From Lophius americanus (lineage: Eukaryota > Chordata > Actinopteri > Lophiiformes > Lophiidae): a DNA stretch of 64,000 bases. The stretch's first letter is position 1. Each line of letters begins with the position of its first letter. The notes beneath the pieces were generated by a model. It saw only the letters and a list, made by a program, of their open reading frames with translations. It ran no database searches and had not been told where the DNA came from. The translations under genes and the position numbers were made by a program. The stretch spans positions 4,028,501 to 4,092,500 of the forward strand of contig JBBDHG010000006.1 in NCBI GenBank assembly GCA_037951165.1, written 5' to 3'. Shown piece by piece: positions 35,570-48,400 of this stretch.

Positions 35570-37040
35570 GGGTTTGACACTTTAGTGGCTGGTTTTGACC
35601 CCTAATTTGCTGGGTTAGTCACTTAATTCGCTATATTTGACCCTTAAGTGGTTTGGTTTGACACTTTAGTGGCTGGTTTTGAACCCTAATTTGCCGGGTT
35701 TGTCACTTAAGTCGCTTGGTTTGTCACTTAAGTGGCTGGGCTTAACCCTTAAGTGGCTTGTTTTGTCACTTAAGTTGCTTTGATTGTCACCTAAGTGGCT
35801 GAGATTGACACTTTAGTGGCTGGTTTTGACCCCTAATTTGCTGGGTTTGTCACTTAAGTCGCTGGTTTTGACACTTTAGTGGCTTGGTTTGACCCTGAAG
35901 TGGCTTGGTTTGTCACTTAAATGGCTTGGTTTGTCACTTAAGTGGCTGGGTTTAACCCTTAAGTGGCTGGGTTTGACACTTTAGTGGCTGGTTTTGACCC
36001 CTAATTTGCTGGGTTTGAACCTTAAGTGGCTTGGTTTGTCACTTAAATGGCTGGGTTTGTCACGTAAGGGTTTGGGTTTGACCCTTAAGTGGCTTGGTTT
36101 GACCCTGAAGTGACTTGGTTTGTCACTTAAATGGCTTGGTTTGTCACTTAGTGGCTTGGTTTTTCACTTAAGTGACTGAGTTTTTTCACTTTAGTGGCTG
36201 GATTTGACCGTTAAGTGGCTTGGTTTAAACCTTAAGTGGCTGGGTTTGACACTTTAGTGCTGGTTTTGACCCCTAATTTGCTGGGTTAGTCACTTAATTG
36301 GCTGTATTTGACCCTTAAGTGGTTTGGTTTGACACTTTAGTGGCTGGTTTTGACCCCTAATTTGCTGGGTTTGAACCTTAAGTGGCTTGGTTTGTCACTT
36401 AAGGGGTTGGGTTTGACCCTTAAGTGGCTTGGTTTGACCCTGAAGTGGCTTGGTTTGTCACTTAAATGGCTTGGTTTGTCACTTAAGTGACTGAGTTTGT
36501 CACTTTAGTGGCCCGGATTTGACCCTTAAGTGGCTTGGTTTAACCCTTAAGTGGCTGGGTTTGACACTTTAGTGGCTGGTTTTGACCCCTAATTTGCTGG
36601 GTTTGAACCTTAAGTGGCTTGGTTTGTCACTTAAATGGCTTGGTTTGTCACTTAGTGGATGGTTTTGACCCCTAATTTGCTGGGTTAGTCACTTAAGTCG
36701 CTGGGTTTGACACTTTAGTGGCTGTGTTTGACCCTTAAGTGGCTTGGTTTGACCCTGAAGTTGCTTGGTTTGTCACTTAAATGGCTTGGTTTGTCACTTA
36801 AGTGGCGTTGATTGTCACCTAAGGGGCTGAGTTTTACACTTTAGTGGCTGGTTTTGACCCGTAATTTGCTGGGTTACTCACTTTAGTGGCTGGTTTTGAC
36901 CCCTAATTAGCTGGGTTCGAACCTTAATAGGCTTGGTTTGTCACTTAAATGGCTAGGTTTGACCCTTACGTGGCTGGTTTTGACCCTTAATTTGCTGGGT
37001 TTGTCACTTAAGTCGCTGGGTTTGACACTTTAGTGGCTTG
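35095..37040 (+). repeat. Block repeated at 57750-59695 (offset 22,655)
   Basis: The landmark unit at 35178/57833, a rare GGCCCGGATTTG unit at 36510/59165 and the GACCCGTAATTTGCTGGG unit at about 36856/59511 all keep the same offset. The rare CCCGG variant is seen only in these two blocks, which supports direct copying. The match ends near 37040/59695. Confidence 0.85.
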
Positions 37041-38639
37041 GTTTGACCCTTAAGTGGCTTGTTTTGACCCTTAAGTGGCTTGGTTTGTCACTTAAATGGC
37101 TGGGTTTGTCACTTAAGGGGTTGGGTTTGACCCTTAAGTGGCTTGGTTTGACCCTGAAGTGACTTGGTTTGTCACTTAAACGGCTTGGTTTGTCACTTAG
37201 TGGCTTGGTTTTTCACTTAAGTGACTGAGTTTCTTCACTTTAGTGGCTGGATTTGACCCTTAAGTGGCTTGGTATGACACTTTAGTGGCAGGTTTTGACC
37301 CCTAATTTGCTGGGTTTGTCACTTAAGTCGCTTGGTTTGTCACTTAATTGGCTGGGTTTAACCCTTAAGTGGCTTGTTTTGTCACTTAAGTTGCTTTGAT
37401 TGTCACCTAAGTGGCTGAGATTGTCACTTTAGTGGCTGGATTTGACCCTTAAGTGGCTTGGTTTAACCCTTAAGTGGCTGGGTTTAACACTTTAGTGGCT
37501 GGATTTGAGCCTAAAGTGGCTTGGTTTAACCCTTAAGTGGCTGGGTTTAACACTTTAGTGGCTGATATTGACCCCTAATTTGCTGGTTTAGTCACTTAAG
37601 TGGCTGTATTTGACCCTTAAGTGGTTTGATTTGACACTTTAGTGGCTGGTTTTGACCCCTAACTTGCTGGGTTAGTCATTTAAGTGGCTGCATTTGACTC
37701 TTATGTGGCTTGCTTTTTCAATTAAGTGGCTTGGTTTAACCCTTAAGTGGTTTGGTTTGACACTTTAGTGGCTTATTTTGTCACTTAAATTGCTTGGTTT
37801 GTCACTTAAGTGGCGTTGATTGTCACCTAAGGGGCTGAGTTTTACACTTTAGTGGCTGGTTTTGACCCCTAATTAGCTGGGTTCGAACCTTAATAGGCTT
37901 GGTTTGTCACTTAAATGGCTAGGTTTGACCCTTACGTGGCTTGGTTTGACCCTTAAGTGGCTTGTTTTGACCCTTAAGTGGCTTGGTTTGTCACTTAAAT
38001 GGCTGGGTTTGTCACTTAAGGGGTTGGGTTTGACCCTTAAGGGGCTTGGTTTGACCCTGAAGTGACTTGGTTTGTCACTTAAATGACTTGGTTTGTCACT
38101 TAGTGGCTTGGTTTTTCACTTAAGTGACTGAGTTTTTTCACTTTAGTGGCTGGATTTGACCCTTAAGTGGCTTGGTTTAACCCTTAAGTGGCTGGGTTTG
38201 ACACTTTAGTGCTGGTTTTGACCCCTAATTTGCTGGGTTAGTCACTTAATTGGCTATATTTGACACTTAAGTGGTTTGGTTTGACACTTTAGTGGCTGGT
38301 TTTGACCCCTAATTTGCTGGGTTAGTCACTTAAGTCGCTGGGTTTGACACTTTAGTGGCTGTGTTTGACCCTTAAGTGGCTTGGTTTGACCCTGAAGTTG
38401 CTTGGTTTGTCACTTAAATGGCTTGGTTTGTCACTTAAGTGGCTGGGTTTAACCCTTAAGTGGCTTATTTTGTCACTTAAATTGCTTGGTTTGTCACTTA
38501 AGTGGCGTTGATTGTCACCTAAGGGGCTGAGTTTTACACTTTAGTGGCTGGATTTGACCCTTAAGTGGCTTGGTTTAACCCTTAAGTGGCTTATTTTGTC
38601 ACTTAAATTGCTTGGTTTGTCACTTAAGTGGCGTTGATT

Positions 38640-41600
38640 GTCACCTAAGGGGCTGAGTTTTACACTTTAGTGGCTGGTTTTGACCCGTAATTTGCTGGGT
38701 TACTCACTTTAGTGGCTGGTTTTGACCCCTAATTAGCTGGGTTCGAACCTTAATAGGCTTGGTTTGTCACTTAAATGGCTAGGTTTGACCCTTACGTGGC
38801 TGGTTTTGACCCTTAATTTGCTGGGTTTGTCACTTAAGTCGCTGGGTTTGACACTTTAGTGGCTTGGTTTGACCCTTAAGTGGCTTGTTTTGACCCTTAA
38901 GTGGCTTGGTTTGTCACTTAAATGGCTGGGTTTGTCACTTAAGGGGTTGGGTTTGACCCTTAAGTGGCTTGGTTTGACCCTGAAGTGACTTGGTTTGTCA
39001 CTTAAACGGCTTGGTTTGTCACTTAGTGGCTTGGTTTTTCACTTAAGTGACTGAGTTTCTTCACTTTAGTGGCTGGATTTGACCCTTAAGTGGCTTGGTT
39101 TAACCCTTAAGTGGCTTGGTATGACACTTTAGTGGCAGGTTTTGACCCCTAATTTGCTGGGTTTGTCACTTAAGTCGCTTGGTTTGTCACTTAATTGGCT
39201 GGGTTTAACCCTTAAGTGGCTTGTTTTGTCACTTAAGTTGCTTTGATTGTCACCTAAGTGGCTGAGATTGTCACTTTAGTGGCTGGATTTGACCCTTAAG
39301 TGGCTTGGTTTAACCCTTAAGTGGCTGGGTTTAACACTTTAGTGGCTGGATTTGAGCCTAAAGTGGCTTGGTTTAACCCTTAAGTGGCTGGGTTTAACAC
39401 TTTAGTGGCTGATATTGACCCCTAATTTGCTGGTTTAGTCACTTAAGTGGCTGTATTTGACCCTTAAGTGGTTTGATTTGACACTTTAGTGGCTGGTTTT
39501 GACCCCTAACTTGCTGGGTTAGTCATTTAAGTGGCTGCATTTGACTCTTATGTGGCTTGCTTTTTCAATTAAGTGGCTTGGTTTAACCCTTAAGTGGTTT
39601 GGTTTGACACTTTAGTGGCTGGATTTGACCTTTACATAGCTGGGTTTAACCCTTAAGTGGCTGGGTTTGACCCTTAAGTGGTTGGGTTTGACACTTAAAT
39701 GGCTGGGTTTGTCACTAAAAGGGGTTGGGTTTGACCCTTAAGTGGCTTGGTTTGACCCTGAAGTGACTTGGTTTGTCACTTAAATGGCTTGGTTTGTCAC
39801 TTAGTGGCTTGGTTTTTCTTTTAAGTGACTAAGTTTGTCACTTTAGTGGCTGGATTTGACCCTTAAGTTGTTTGGTTTTACCCTTAAGTGGCTGTGTTTG
39901 ACACTTTAGTGGCTGGTTTTGACCCCTAATTTGCTGGGTTAGTCACTTAATTGGCTGTATTTGACCCTTAAGTGGTTTGGTTTGACACTTTAGTTGCTGG
40001 TTTTGACCCCTAATTTGCTGGGTTTGAACCTTAAGTGGCTTGGTTTGTCACTTAAGGGGTTGGGTTTGATCCTTAAGTGGCTTGGTTTGACCCTGAAGTG
40101 GCTTGGTTTGTCACTTAAATGGCTTGGTTTGTCACTTAAGTGACTGAGTTTTTTCACTTTAGTGGCTGGATTTGACCCTTAAGTGGCTTGGTTTAACCCT
40201 TAAGTGGCTGGGTTTGACACTTTAGTGGCTGGATTTGACCCTTAAGTGGCTTGGTTTAACCCTTAAGTGGCTGGGTTTGACACTTTAGTGGCTGGTTTTG
40301 ACCCCTAATTTGCTGGGTTTGTCACTTAAGTCGCTGGTTTTGACACTTTAGTGGCTTGGTTTGACCCTTAAGTGGCTTGGTTTGACCCTGAAGTGGCTTG
40401 GTTTGTCACTTAAATGGCTTGGTTTGTCACTTAAGTGGCTGGGTTTAACCCCTAAGTGGCTGGGTTTGACACTTTAGTGGCTGGTTTTGACCCCTAATTT
40501 GCTGGGTTAGTCACTTAATTGGCTGTATTTGACCCTTAAGTGGTTTGGTTTGACACTTTAGTGGCTGGTTTTGACCCCTAATTTGCTGGGTTAGTCACTT
40601 AATTGGCTATATTTGACCCTTAAGTGGTTTGGTTTGACACTTTAGTGGCTGGTTTTGAACCCTAATTTGCTGGGTTTGTCACTTAAGTCGCTTGGTTTGT
40701 CACTTAAGTGGCTGGGTTTAACCCTTAAGTGGCTTGTTTTGTCACTTAAGTTGCTTTGATTGTCACCTAAGTGGCTGAAATTGACACTTTAGTGGCTGGT
40801 TTTGACCCCTAATTTGCTGGGTTTGTCACTTAAGTCGCTGGTTTTGACACTTTAGTGGCTTGGTTTGACCATTAAGTGGCTTGGTTTGACCATGAAGTGG
40901 CTTGGTTTGTCACTTAAATGGCTTAGTTTGTCACTTAAGTGGCTGGGTTTAACCCTTAAGTGGCTGGGTTTGACACTTTAGTGGCTGGTTTTGACACCTA
41001 ATTTGCTGGGTTAGTCACTTAATTGGCTGTATTTGACCCTTAAGTGGTTTGGTTTGACACTTTAGTGGCTGGTTTTGACCCCTAATTTGCTGGGTTTGAA
41101 CCTTAAGTGGCTTGGTTTGTCACTTAAATGGCTGGGTTTGTCACGTAAGGGTTTGGGTTTGACCCTTAAGTGGCTTGGTTTGACCCTGAAGTGACTTGGT
41201 TTGTCACTTAAATGGCTTGGTTTGTCACTTAGTGGCTTGGTTTTTCACTTAAGTGACTGAGTTTTTTCACTTTAGTGGCTGGATTTGACCCTTAAGTGGC
41301 TTGGTTTAAACCTTAAGTGGCTGGGTTTGACACTTTAGTGCTGGTTTTGACCCCTAATTTGCTGGGTTAGTCACTTAATTGGCTATATTTGACACTTAAG
41401 TGGTTTGGTTTGACACTTTAGTGGCTGGTTTTGACCCCTAATTTGCTGGGTTTGAACCTTAAGTGGCTTGGTTTGTCACTTAAGGGGTTGGGTTTGACCC
41501 TTAAGTGGCTTGGTTTGACCCTGAAGTTGCTTGGTTTGTCACTTAAATGGCTTGGTTTGTCACTTAAATGGCTGGGTTTGTCACTTTAGTGGCTGGATTT

Positions 41601-42475
41601 GACCCTTAAGTGGCTTGGTTTAACCCTTAAGTGGCTGGGTTTGACACTTTAGTGCTGGTTTTGACCCCTAATTTGCTGGGTTAGTCACTTAATTGGCTAT
41701 ATTTGACACTTAAGTGGTATGGTTTGACACTTTAGTGGCTGGTTTTGACCCCTAATTTGCTGGGTTTGTCACTTAAGTCGCTGGTTTTGACACTTTAGTG
41801 GCTTGGTTTGACCCTTAAGTGGCTTGGTTTGACCCTTAAGTGGCTGGGTTTGACACTTTAGTTGCTGATTTTGACCCCTAATTTGCTGGGTTAGTCACTT
41901 AATTGGCTGTATTTGACCCTTAAGTGGTTTGATTTGACACTTTAGTGGCTGGTTTTGACCCCTAACTTGCTGGGTTAGTCATTTAATTGGCTGCATTTGA
42001 CTCTTATGTGGCTTGCTTTTTCAATTAAGTGGCTTGGTTTAACCCTTAAGTGGTTTGGTTTGACACTTTAGTGGCTGGATTTGACCTTTACATAGCTGGG
42101 TTTAACCCTTAAGTGGCTGGGTTTGACCCTTAAGTGGTTGGGTTTGACACTTTTCCTGGCTGGATTTGACCCTTATTTGGCTTGGTTTGACCCTTAAGTG
42201 GCTTGTTGTGTCACTGAAGTGGCTGAGATTGTCACTTAAGTGGCTGGGTTTAGCCCTTAAGTGGCTTGTTTTAACCCTTAAGTGGCTGGGTTTGACACTT
42301 TAGTGGCTGGTTTTGACCCCTAATTTGCTGGGTTTGTCACTTAAGTCGCTGGTTTTGACACTTTAGTGGCTTGGTTTGACCCTTAAGTGGCTTGGTTTGA
42401 CCCTGAAGTGGCTTGGTTTGTCACTTAAATGGCTTGGTTTGTCACTTAAGTGGCTGGGTTTAACCCTTAAGTGGC
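38640..42475 (+). repeat. Block repeated at 46780-50601 (offset 8,126)
   Basis: Landmark units at 39629/47755 and 42085/50211 share offset 8,126. In the first 0.5 kb the offset is about 8,146 because the downstream copy lost the unit holding CACTTAGTGGCTTGG near 47165. The match ends at about 42475/50601, where this copy continues GGCTTGTTTTGTC and the other GGCTGGGTTTGAC. Confidence 0.8.
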
Positions 42476-45400
42476 TTGTTTTGTCACTTAAGTTGCTTTG
42501 ATTGTCACCTAAGTGGCTGAGATTGTCACTTTAGTGGCTGGATTTGTCCCTTAAGTGGATTGGTTTAACCCTTAAGTGGCTGGGTTTGACACTTTAGTGG
42601 CTGGTTTTGACCCCTAATTTGCTGGGTTTGTCACTTAAGTCGCTGGTTTTGACACTTTAGTGGCTTGGTTTGACCCTTAAGTGGCTTGGTTTGACCCTGA
42701 AGTGGCTTGGTTTGTCACTTAAATGGCTTGGTTTGTCACTTAAGTGGCTGGGTTTAACCCTTAAGTGGCTTGTTTTGTCACTTAAGTTGCTTTGATTGTC
42801 ACCTAAGTGGCTGAGATTGTCACTTTAGTGGCTGGATTTGTCCCTTAAGTGGATTGGTTTAACCCTTAAGTGGTTTGGTTTGACACTTTAGTGGCTGGTT
42901 TTGACCCCTAATTTGCTGGGTTTGAACCTTAAGTGGCTTGGTTTGTCACTTAAGGGGTTGGGTTTGACCCTTAAGTGGCTTGGTTTGACCCTGAAGTGGC
43001 TTGGTTTGTCACTTAAATGGCTTGGTTTGTCACTTAAGTGGCTGGGTTTGTCACTTAAGTGACTGAGTTTTTTCACTTTAGTGGCTGGATTTGACCCTTA
43101 AGTGGCTTGGTTTAACCCTTAAGTGGCTGGGTTTGACACTTTAGTGGCTGGATTTGACCCTTAAGTGGCTTGGTTTAACCCTTAAGTGGCTGGGTTTGAC
43201 ACTTTAGTGGCTGGTTTTGACCCCTAATTTGCTGGGTTAGTCACTTAATTGGCTATACTTGACACTTAAGTGGTTTGGTTTGACACTTTAGTGGCTGGTT
43301 TTGACCCCTAATTTGCTGGGTTTGTCACTTAAGTCGCTGGTTTTGACACTTTAGTGGCTGGGTTTGACCCTTAAGTGGCTTGGTTTGACCCTGAAGTGGC
43401 TTGGTTTGTCACTTAAATGGCTTGGTTTGTCACTTAAGTGGCTGGGTTTAACCCTTAAGTGGCTTGTTTTGTCACTTAAGTTGCTTTGATTGTCACCTAA
43501 GTGGCTGAGATTGTCACTTAAGTGGCTGGATTTGTCCCTTAAGTGGATTGGTTTAACCCTTAAGTGGCTAGGTTTGACACTTTAGTGGCTGGATTTGACC
43601 TTTACATAGCTGGGTTTAACCCTTAAGTGGCTGGGTTTGACCCTTAAGTGGATGGGTTTGACACTTTTCCTGGCTGGATTTGACCCTTATTTGGCTTGGT
43701 TTGACCCTTAAGTGGCTTGTTGTGTCACTTAAGTGGCTGAGATTGTCACTTAAGTGGCTGGGTTTAGCCCTTAAGTGGCTTGTTTTAACCCTTAAGTGGC
43801 TGGGTATGACACTTTAGTGGCTGGTTTTGACCCTTAAGTGGCTTGGTTTGACCCTGAAGTGGCTTGGTTTGTCACTTAAATGGCTTGGTTTGTCACTTAA
43901 GTGGCTGGGTTTGACACTTTAGTGGCTGGTTTTGAACCCTAATTTGCTGGGTTTGTCACTTAAGTCGCTTGGTTTGTCACTTAAGTGGCTGGGTTTAACC
44001 CTTAAGTGGCTTGTTTTGTCACTTAAGTTGCTTTGATTGTCACCTAAGTGGCTGAGATTGACACTTTAGTGGCTGGTTTTGACCCCTAATTTGCTGGGTT
44101 TGTCACTTAAGTCGCTGGTTTTGACACTTTAGTGGCTTGGTTTGACCCTTAAGTGGCTGGGTTTAACCCTTAAGTGGCTGGGTTTGACACTTTAGTGGCT
44201 GGTTTTGACCCCTAATTTGCTGGGTTAGTCACTTAATTGGCTGTATTTGACCCTTAAGTGGTTTGGTTTGACACTTTAGTGGCTGGTTTTGACCCCTAAT
44301 TTGCTGGGTTTGAACCTTAAGTGGCTTGGTTTGTCACTTAAATGGCTGGGTTTGTCACGTAAGGGTTTGGGTTTGACCCTTAAGTGGCTTGGTTTGACCC
44401 TGAAGTGACTTGGTTTGTCACTTAAATGGCTTGGTTTGTCTCTTAGTGGCTTGGTTTTTCACTTAAGTGACTGAGTTTTTTCACTTTAGTGGCTGGATTT
44501 GACCCTTAAGTGGCTTGGTTTAAACCTTAAGTGGCTGGGTTTGACACTTTAGTGCTGGTTTTGACCCCTAATTTGCTGGGTTAGTCACTTAATTGGCTGT
44601 ATTTGACCCTTAAGTGGTTTGGTTTGACACTTTAGTGGCTGGTTTTGACCCCTAATTTGCTGGGTTTGAACCTTAAGTGGCTTGGTTTGTCACTTAAGGG
44701 GTTGGGTTTGACCCTTAAGTGGCTTGGTTTGACCCTGAAGTGGCTTGGTTTGTCACTTAAATGGCTTGGTTTGTCACTTAAGTGACTGAGTTTGTCACTT
44801 TAGTGGCTGGATTTGACCCTTAAGTGGCTTGGTTTAACCCTTAAGTGGCTGGGTTTGACACTTTAGTGGCTGGTTTTGACCCCTAATTTGCTGGGTTTGA
44901 ACCTTAAGTGGCTTGGTTTGTCACTTAAATGGCTTGGTTTGTCACTTAGTGGCTGGTTTTGACCCCTAATTTGCTGGGTTAGTCACTTAAGTCGCTGGGT
45001 TTGACACTTTAGTGGCTGTGTTTGACCCTTAAGTGGCTTGGTTTGACCCTGAAGTTGCTTGGTTTGTCACTTAAATGGCTTGGTTTGTCACTTAAGTGGC
45101 TGGGTTTAACCCTTAATTGGCTTATTTTTTCACTTAAATTGCTTGGTTTGTCACTTAAGTGGCTTGGTTTGTCACTTAGTGGCTTGGTTTTTCACTTAAG
45201 TGACTGAGTTTCTTCACTTTAGTGGCTGGATTTGACCCTTAAGTGGCTTGGTTTAACCCTTAAGTGGCTTATTTTGTCACTTAAATTGCTTGGTTTGTCA
45301 CTTAAGTGGCGTTGATTGTCACCTAAGGGGCTGAGTTTTACACTTTAGTGGCTGGTTTTGACCCCTAATTAGCTGGGTTCGAACCTTAATAGGCTTGGTT

Positions 45401-48400
45401 TGTCACTTAAATGGCTAGGTTTGACCCTTACGTGGCTTGGTTTGACCCTTAAGTGGCTTGTTTTGACCCTTAAGTGGCTTGGTTTGTCACTTAAATGGCT
45501 GGGTTTGTCACTTAAGGGGTTGGGTTTGACCCTTAAGGGGCTTGGTTTGACCCTGAAGTGGCTGGGTTTGACACTTTAGTGCTGGTTTTGACCCCTAATT
45601 TGCTGGGTTAGTCACTTAATTGGCTATATTTGACACTTAAGTGGTTGGGTTTGACACTTTAGTGGCTGGTTTTGACCCCTAATTTGCTGGGTTAGTCACT
45701 TAAGTCGCTGGGTTTGACACTTTAGTGGCTGTGTTTGACCCTTAAGTGGCTTGGTTTGACCCTGAAGTTGCTTGGTTTGTCACTTAAATTGCTTGGTTTG
45801 TCACTTAAGTGGCGTTGATTGTCACCTAAGGGGCTGAGTTTTACACTTTAGTGGCTGGATTTGACCCTTAAGTGGCTTGGTTTAACCCTTAAGTGGCTTA
45901 TTTTGTCACTTAAATTGCTTGGTTTGTCACTTAAGTGGCGTTGATTGTCACCTAAGGGGCTGAGTTTTACACTTTAGTGGCTGGTTTTGACCCGTAATTT
46001 GCTGGGTTACTCACTTTAGTGGCTGGTTTTGACCCCTAATTAGCTGGGTTCGAACCTTAATAGGCTTGGTTTGTCACTTAAATGGCTAGGTTTGACCCTT
46101 ACGTGGCTGGTTTTGACCCTTAATTTGCTGGGTTTGTCACTTAAGTCGCTGGGTTTGACACTTTAGTGGCTTGGTTTGACCCTTAAGTGGCTTGTTTTGA
46201 CCCTTAAGTGGCTTGGTTTGTCACTTAAATGGCTGGGTTTGTCACTTAAGGGGTTGGGTTTGACCCTTAAGTGGCTTGGTTTGACCCTGAAGTGACTTGG
46301 TTTGTCACTTAAACGGCTTGGTTTGTCACTTAGTGGCTTGGTTTTTCACTTAAGTGACTGAGTTTCTTCACTTTAGTGGCTGGATTTGACCCTTAAGTGG
46401 CTTGGTTTAACCCTTAAGTGGCTTGGTATGACACTTTAGTGGCAGGTTTTGACCCCTAATTTGCCGGGTTTGTCACTTAAGTCGCTTGGTTTGTCACTTA
46501 ATTGGCTGGGTTTAACCCTTAAGTGGCTTGTTTTGTCACTTAAGTTGCTTTGATTGTCACCTAAGTGGCTGAGATTGTCACTTTAGTGGCTGGATTTGAC
46601 CCTTAAGTGGCTTGGTTTAACCCTTAAGTGGCTGGGTTTGACACTTTAGTGGCTGGTTTTGACCCCTAATTTGCTGGGTTTGAACCTTAAGTGGCTTGGT
46701 TTGTCACTTAAATGGCTTGGTTTGTCACTTAGTGGCTTGGTTTGTCACTTAAATGGCTTGGTTTGTCACTTAAGTGGCGTTGATTGTCACCTAAGGGGCT
46801 GAGTTTTACACTTTAGTGGCTGGTTTTGACCCGTAATTTGCTGGGTTACTCACTTTAGTGGCTGGTTTTGACCCCTAATTAGCTGGGTTCGAACCTTAAT
46901 AGGCTTGGTTTGTCACTTAAATGGCTAGGTTTGACCCTTACGTGGCTGGTTTTGACCCTTAATTTGCTGGGTTTGTCACTTAAGTCGCTGGGTTTGACAC
47001 TTTAGTGGCTTGGTTTGACCCTTAAGTGGCTTGTTTTGACCCTTAAGTGGCTTGGTTTGTCACTTAAATGGCTGGGTTTGTCACTTAAGGGGTTGGGTTT
47101 GACCCTTAAGTGGCTTGGTTTGACCCTGAAGTGACTTGGTTTGTCACTTAAACGGCTTGGTTTGTCACTTAAGTGACTGAGTTTCTTCACTTTAGTGGCT
47201 GGATTTGACCCTTAAGTGGCTTGGTTTAACCCTTAAGTGGCTTGGTATGACACTTTAGTGGCAGGTTTTGACCCCTAATTTGCCGGGTTTGTCACTTAAG
47301 TCGCTTGGTTTGTCACTTAATTGGCTGGGTTTAACCCTTAAGTGGCTTGTTTTGTCACTTAAGTTGCTTTGATTGTCACCTAAGTGGCTGAGATTGTCAC
47401 TTTAGTGGCTGGATTTGACCCTTAAGTGGCTTGGTTTAACCCTTAAGTGGCTGGGTTTAACACTTTAGTGGCTGGATTTGAGCCTAAAGTGGCTTGGTTT
47501 AACCCTTAAGTGGCTGGGTTTAACACTTTAGTGGCTGATATTGACCCCTAATTTGCTGGTTTAGTCACTTAAGTGGCTGTATTTGACCCTTAAGTGGTTT
47601 GATTTGACACTTTAGTGGCTGGTTTTGACCCCTAACTTGCTGGGTTAGTCATTTAAGTGGCTGCATTTGACTCTTATGTGGCTTGCTTTTTCAATTAAGT
47701 GGCTTGGTTTAACCCTTAAGTGGTTTGGTTTGACACTTTAGTGGCTGGATTTGACCTTTACATAGCTGGGTTTAACCCTTAAGTGGCTGGGTTTGACGCT
47801 TAAGTGGTTGGGTTTGACACTTAAATGGCTGGGTTTGTCACTAAAAGGGGTTGGGTTTGACCCTTAAGTGGCTTGGTTTGACCCTGAAGTGACTTGGTTT
47901 GTCACTTAAATGGCTTGGTTTGTCACTTAGTGGCTTGGTTTTTCTTTTAAGTGACTAAGTTTGTCACTTTAGTGGCTGGATTTGACCCTTAAGTTGTTTG
48001 GTTTAACCCTTAAGTGGCTGTGTTTGACACTTTAGTGGCTGGTTTTGACCCCTAATTTGCTGGGTTAGTCACTTAATTGGCTGTATTTGACCCTTAAGTG
48101 GTTTGGTTTGACACTTTAGTTGCTGGTTTTGACCCCTAATTTGCTGGGTTTGAACCTTAAGTGGCTTGGTTTGTCACTTAAGGGGTTGGGTTTGATCCTT
48201 AAGTGGCTTGGTTTGACCCTGAAGTGGCTTGGTTTGTCACTTAAATGGCTTGGTTTGTCACTTAAGTGACTGAGTTTTTTCACTTTAGTGGCTGGATTTG
48301 ACCCTTAGGTGGCTTGGTTTAACCCTTAAGTGGCTGGGTTTGACACTTTAGTGGCTGGATTTGACCCTTAAGTGGCTTGGTTTAACCCTTAAGTGGCTGG

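Noticed and set aside
42888..43076. Minus-strand frames rich in KPSHLRV repeats (also at 47002)
   Set aside because: Reverse reading of the same satellite, with the same 7-codon periodicity and no start or regulatory context.
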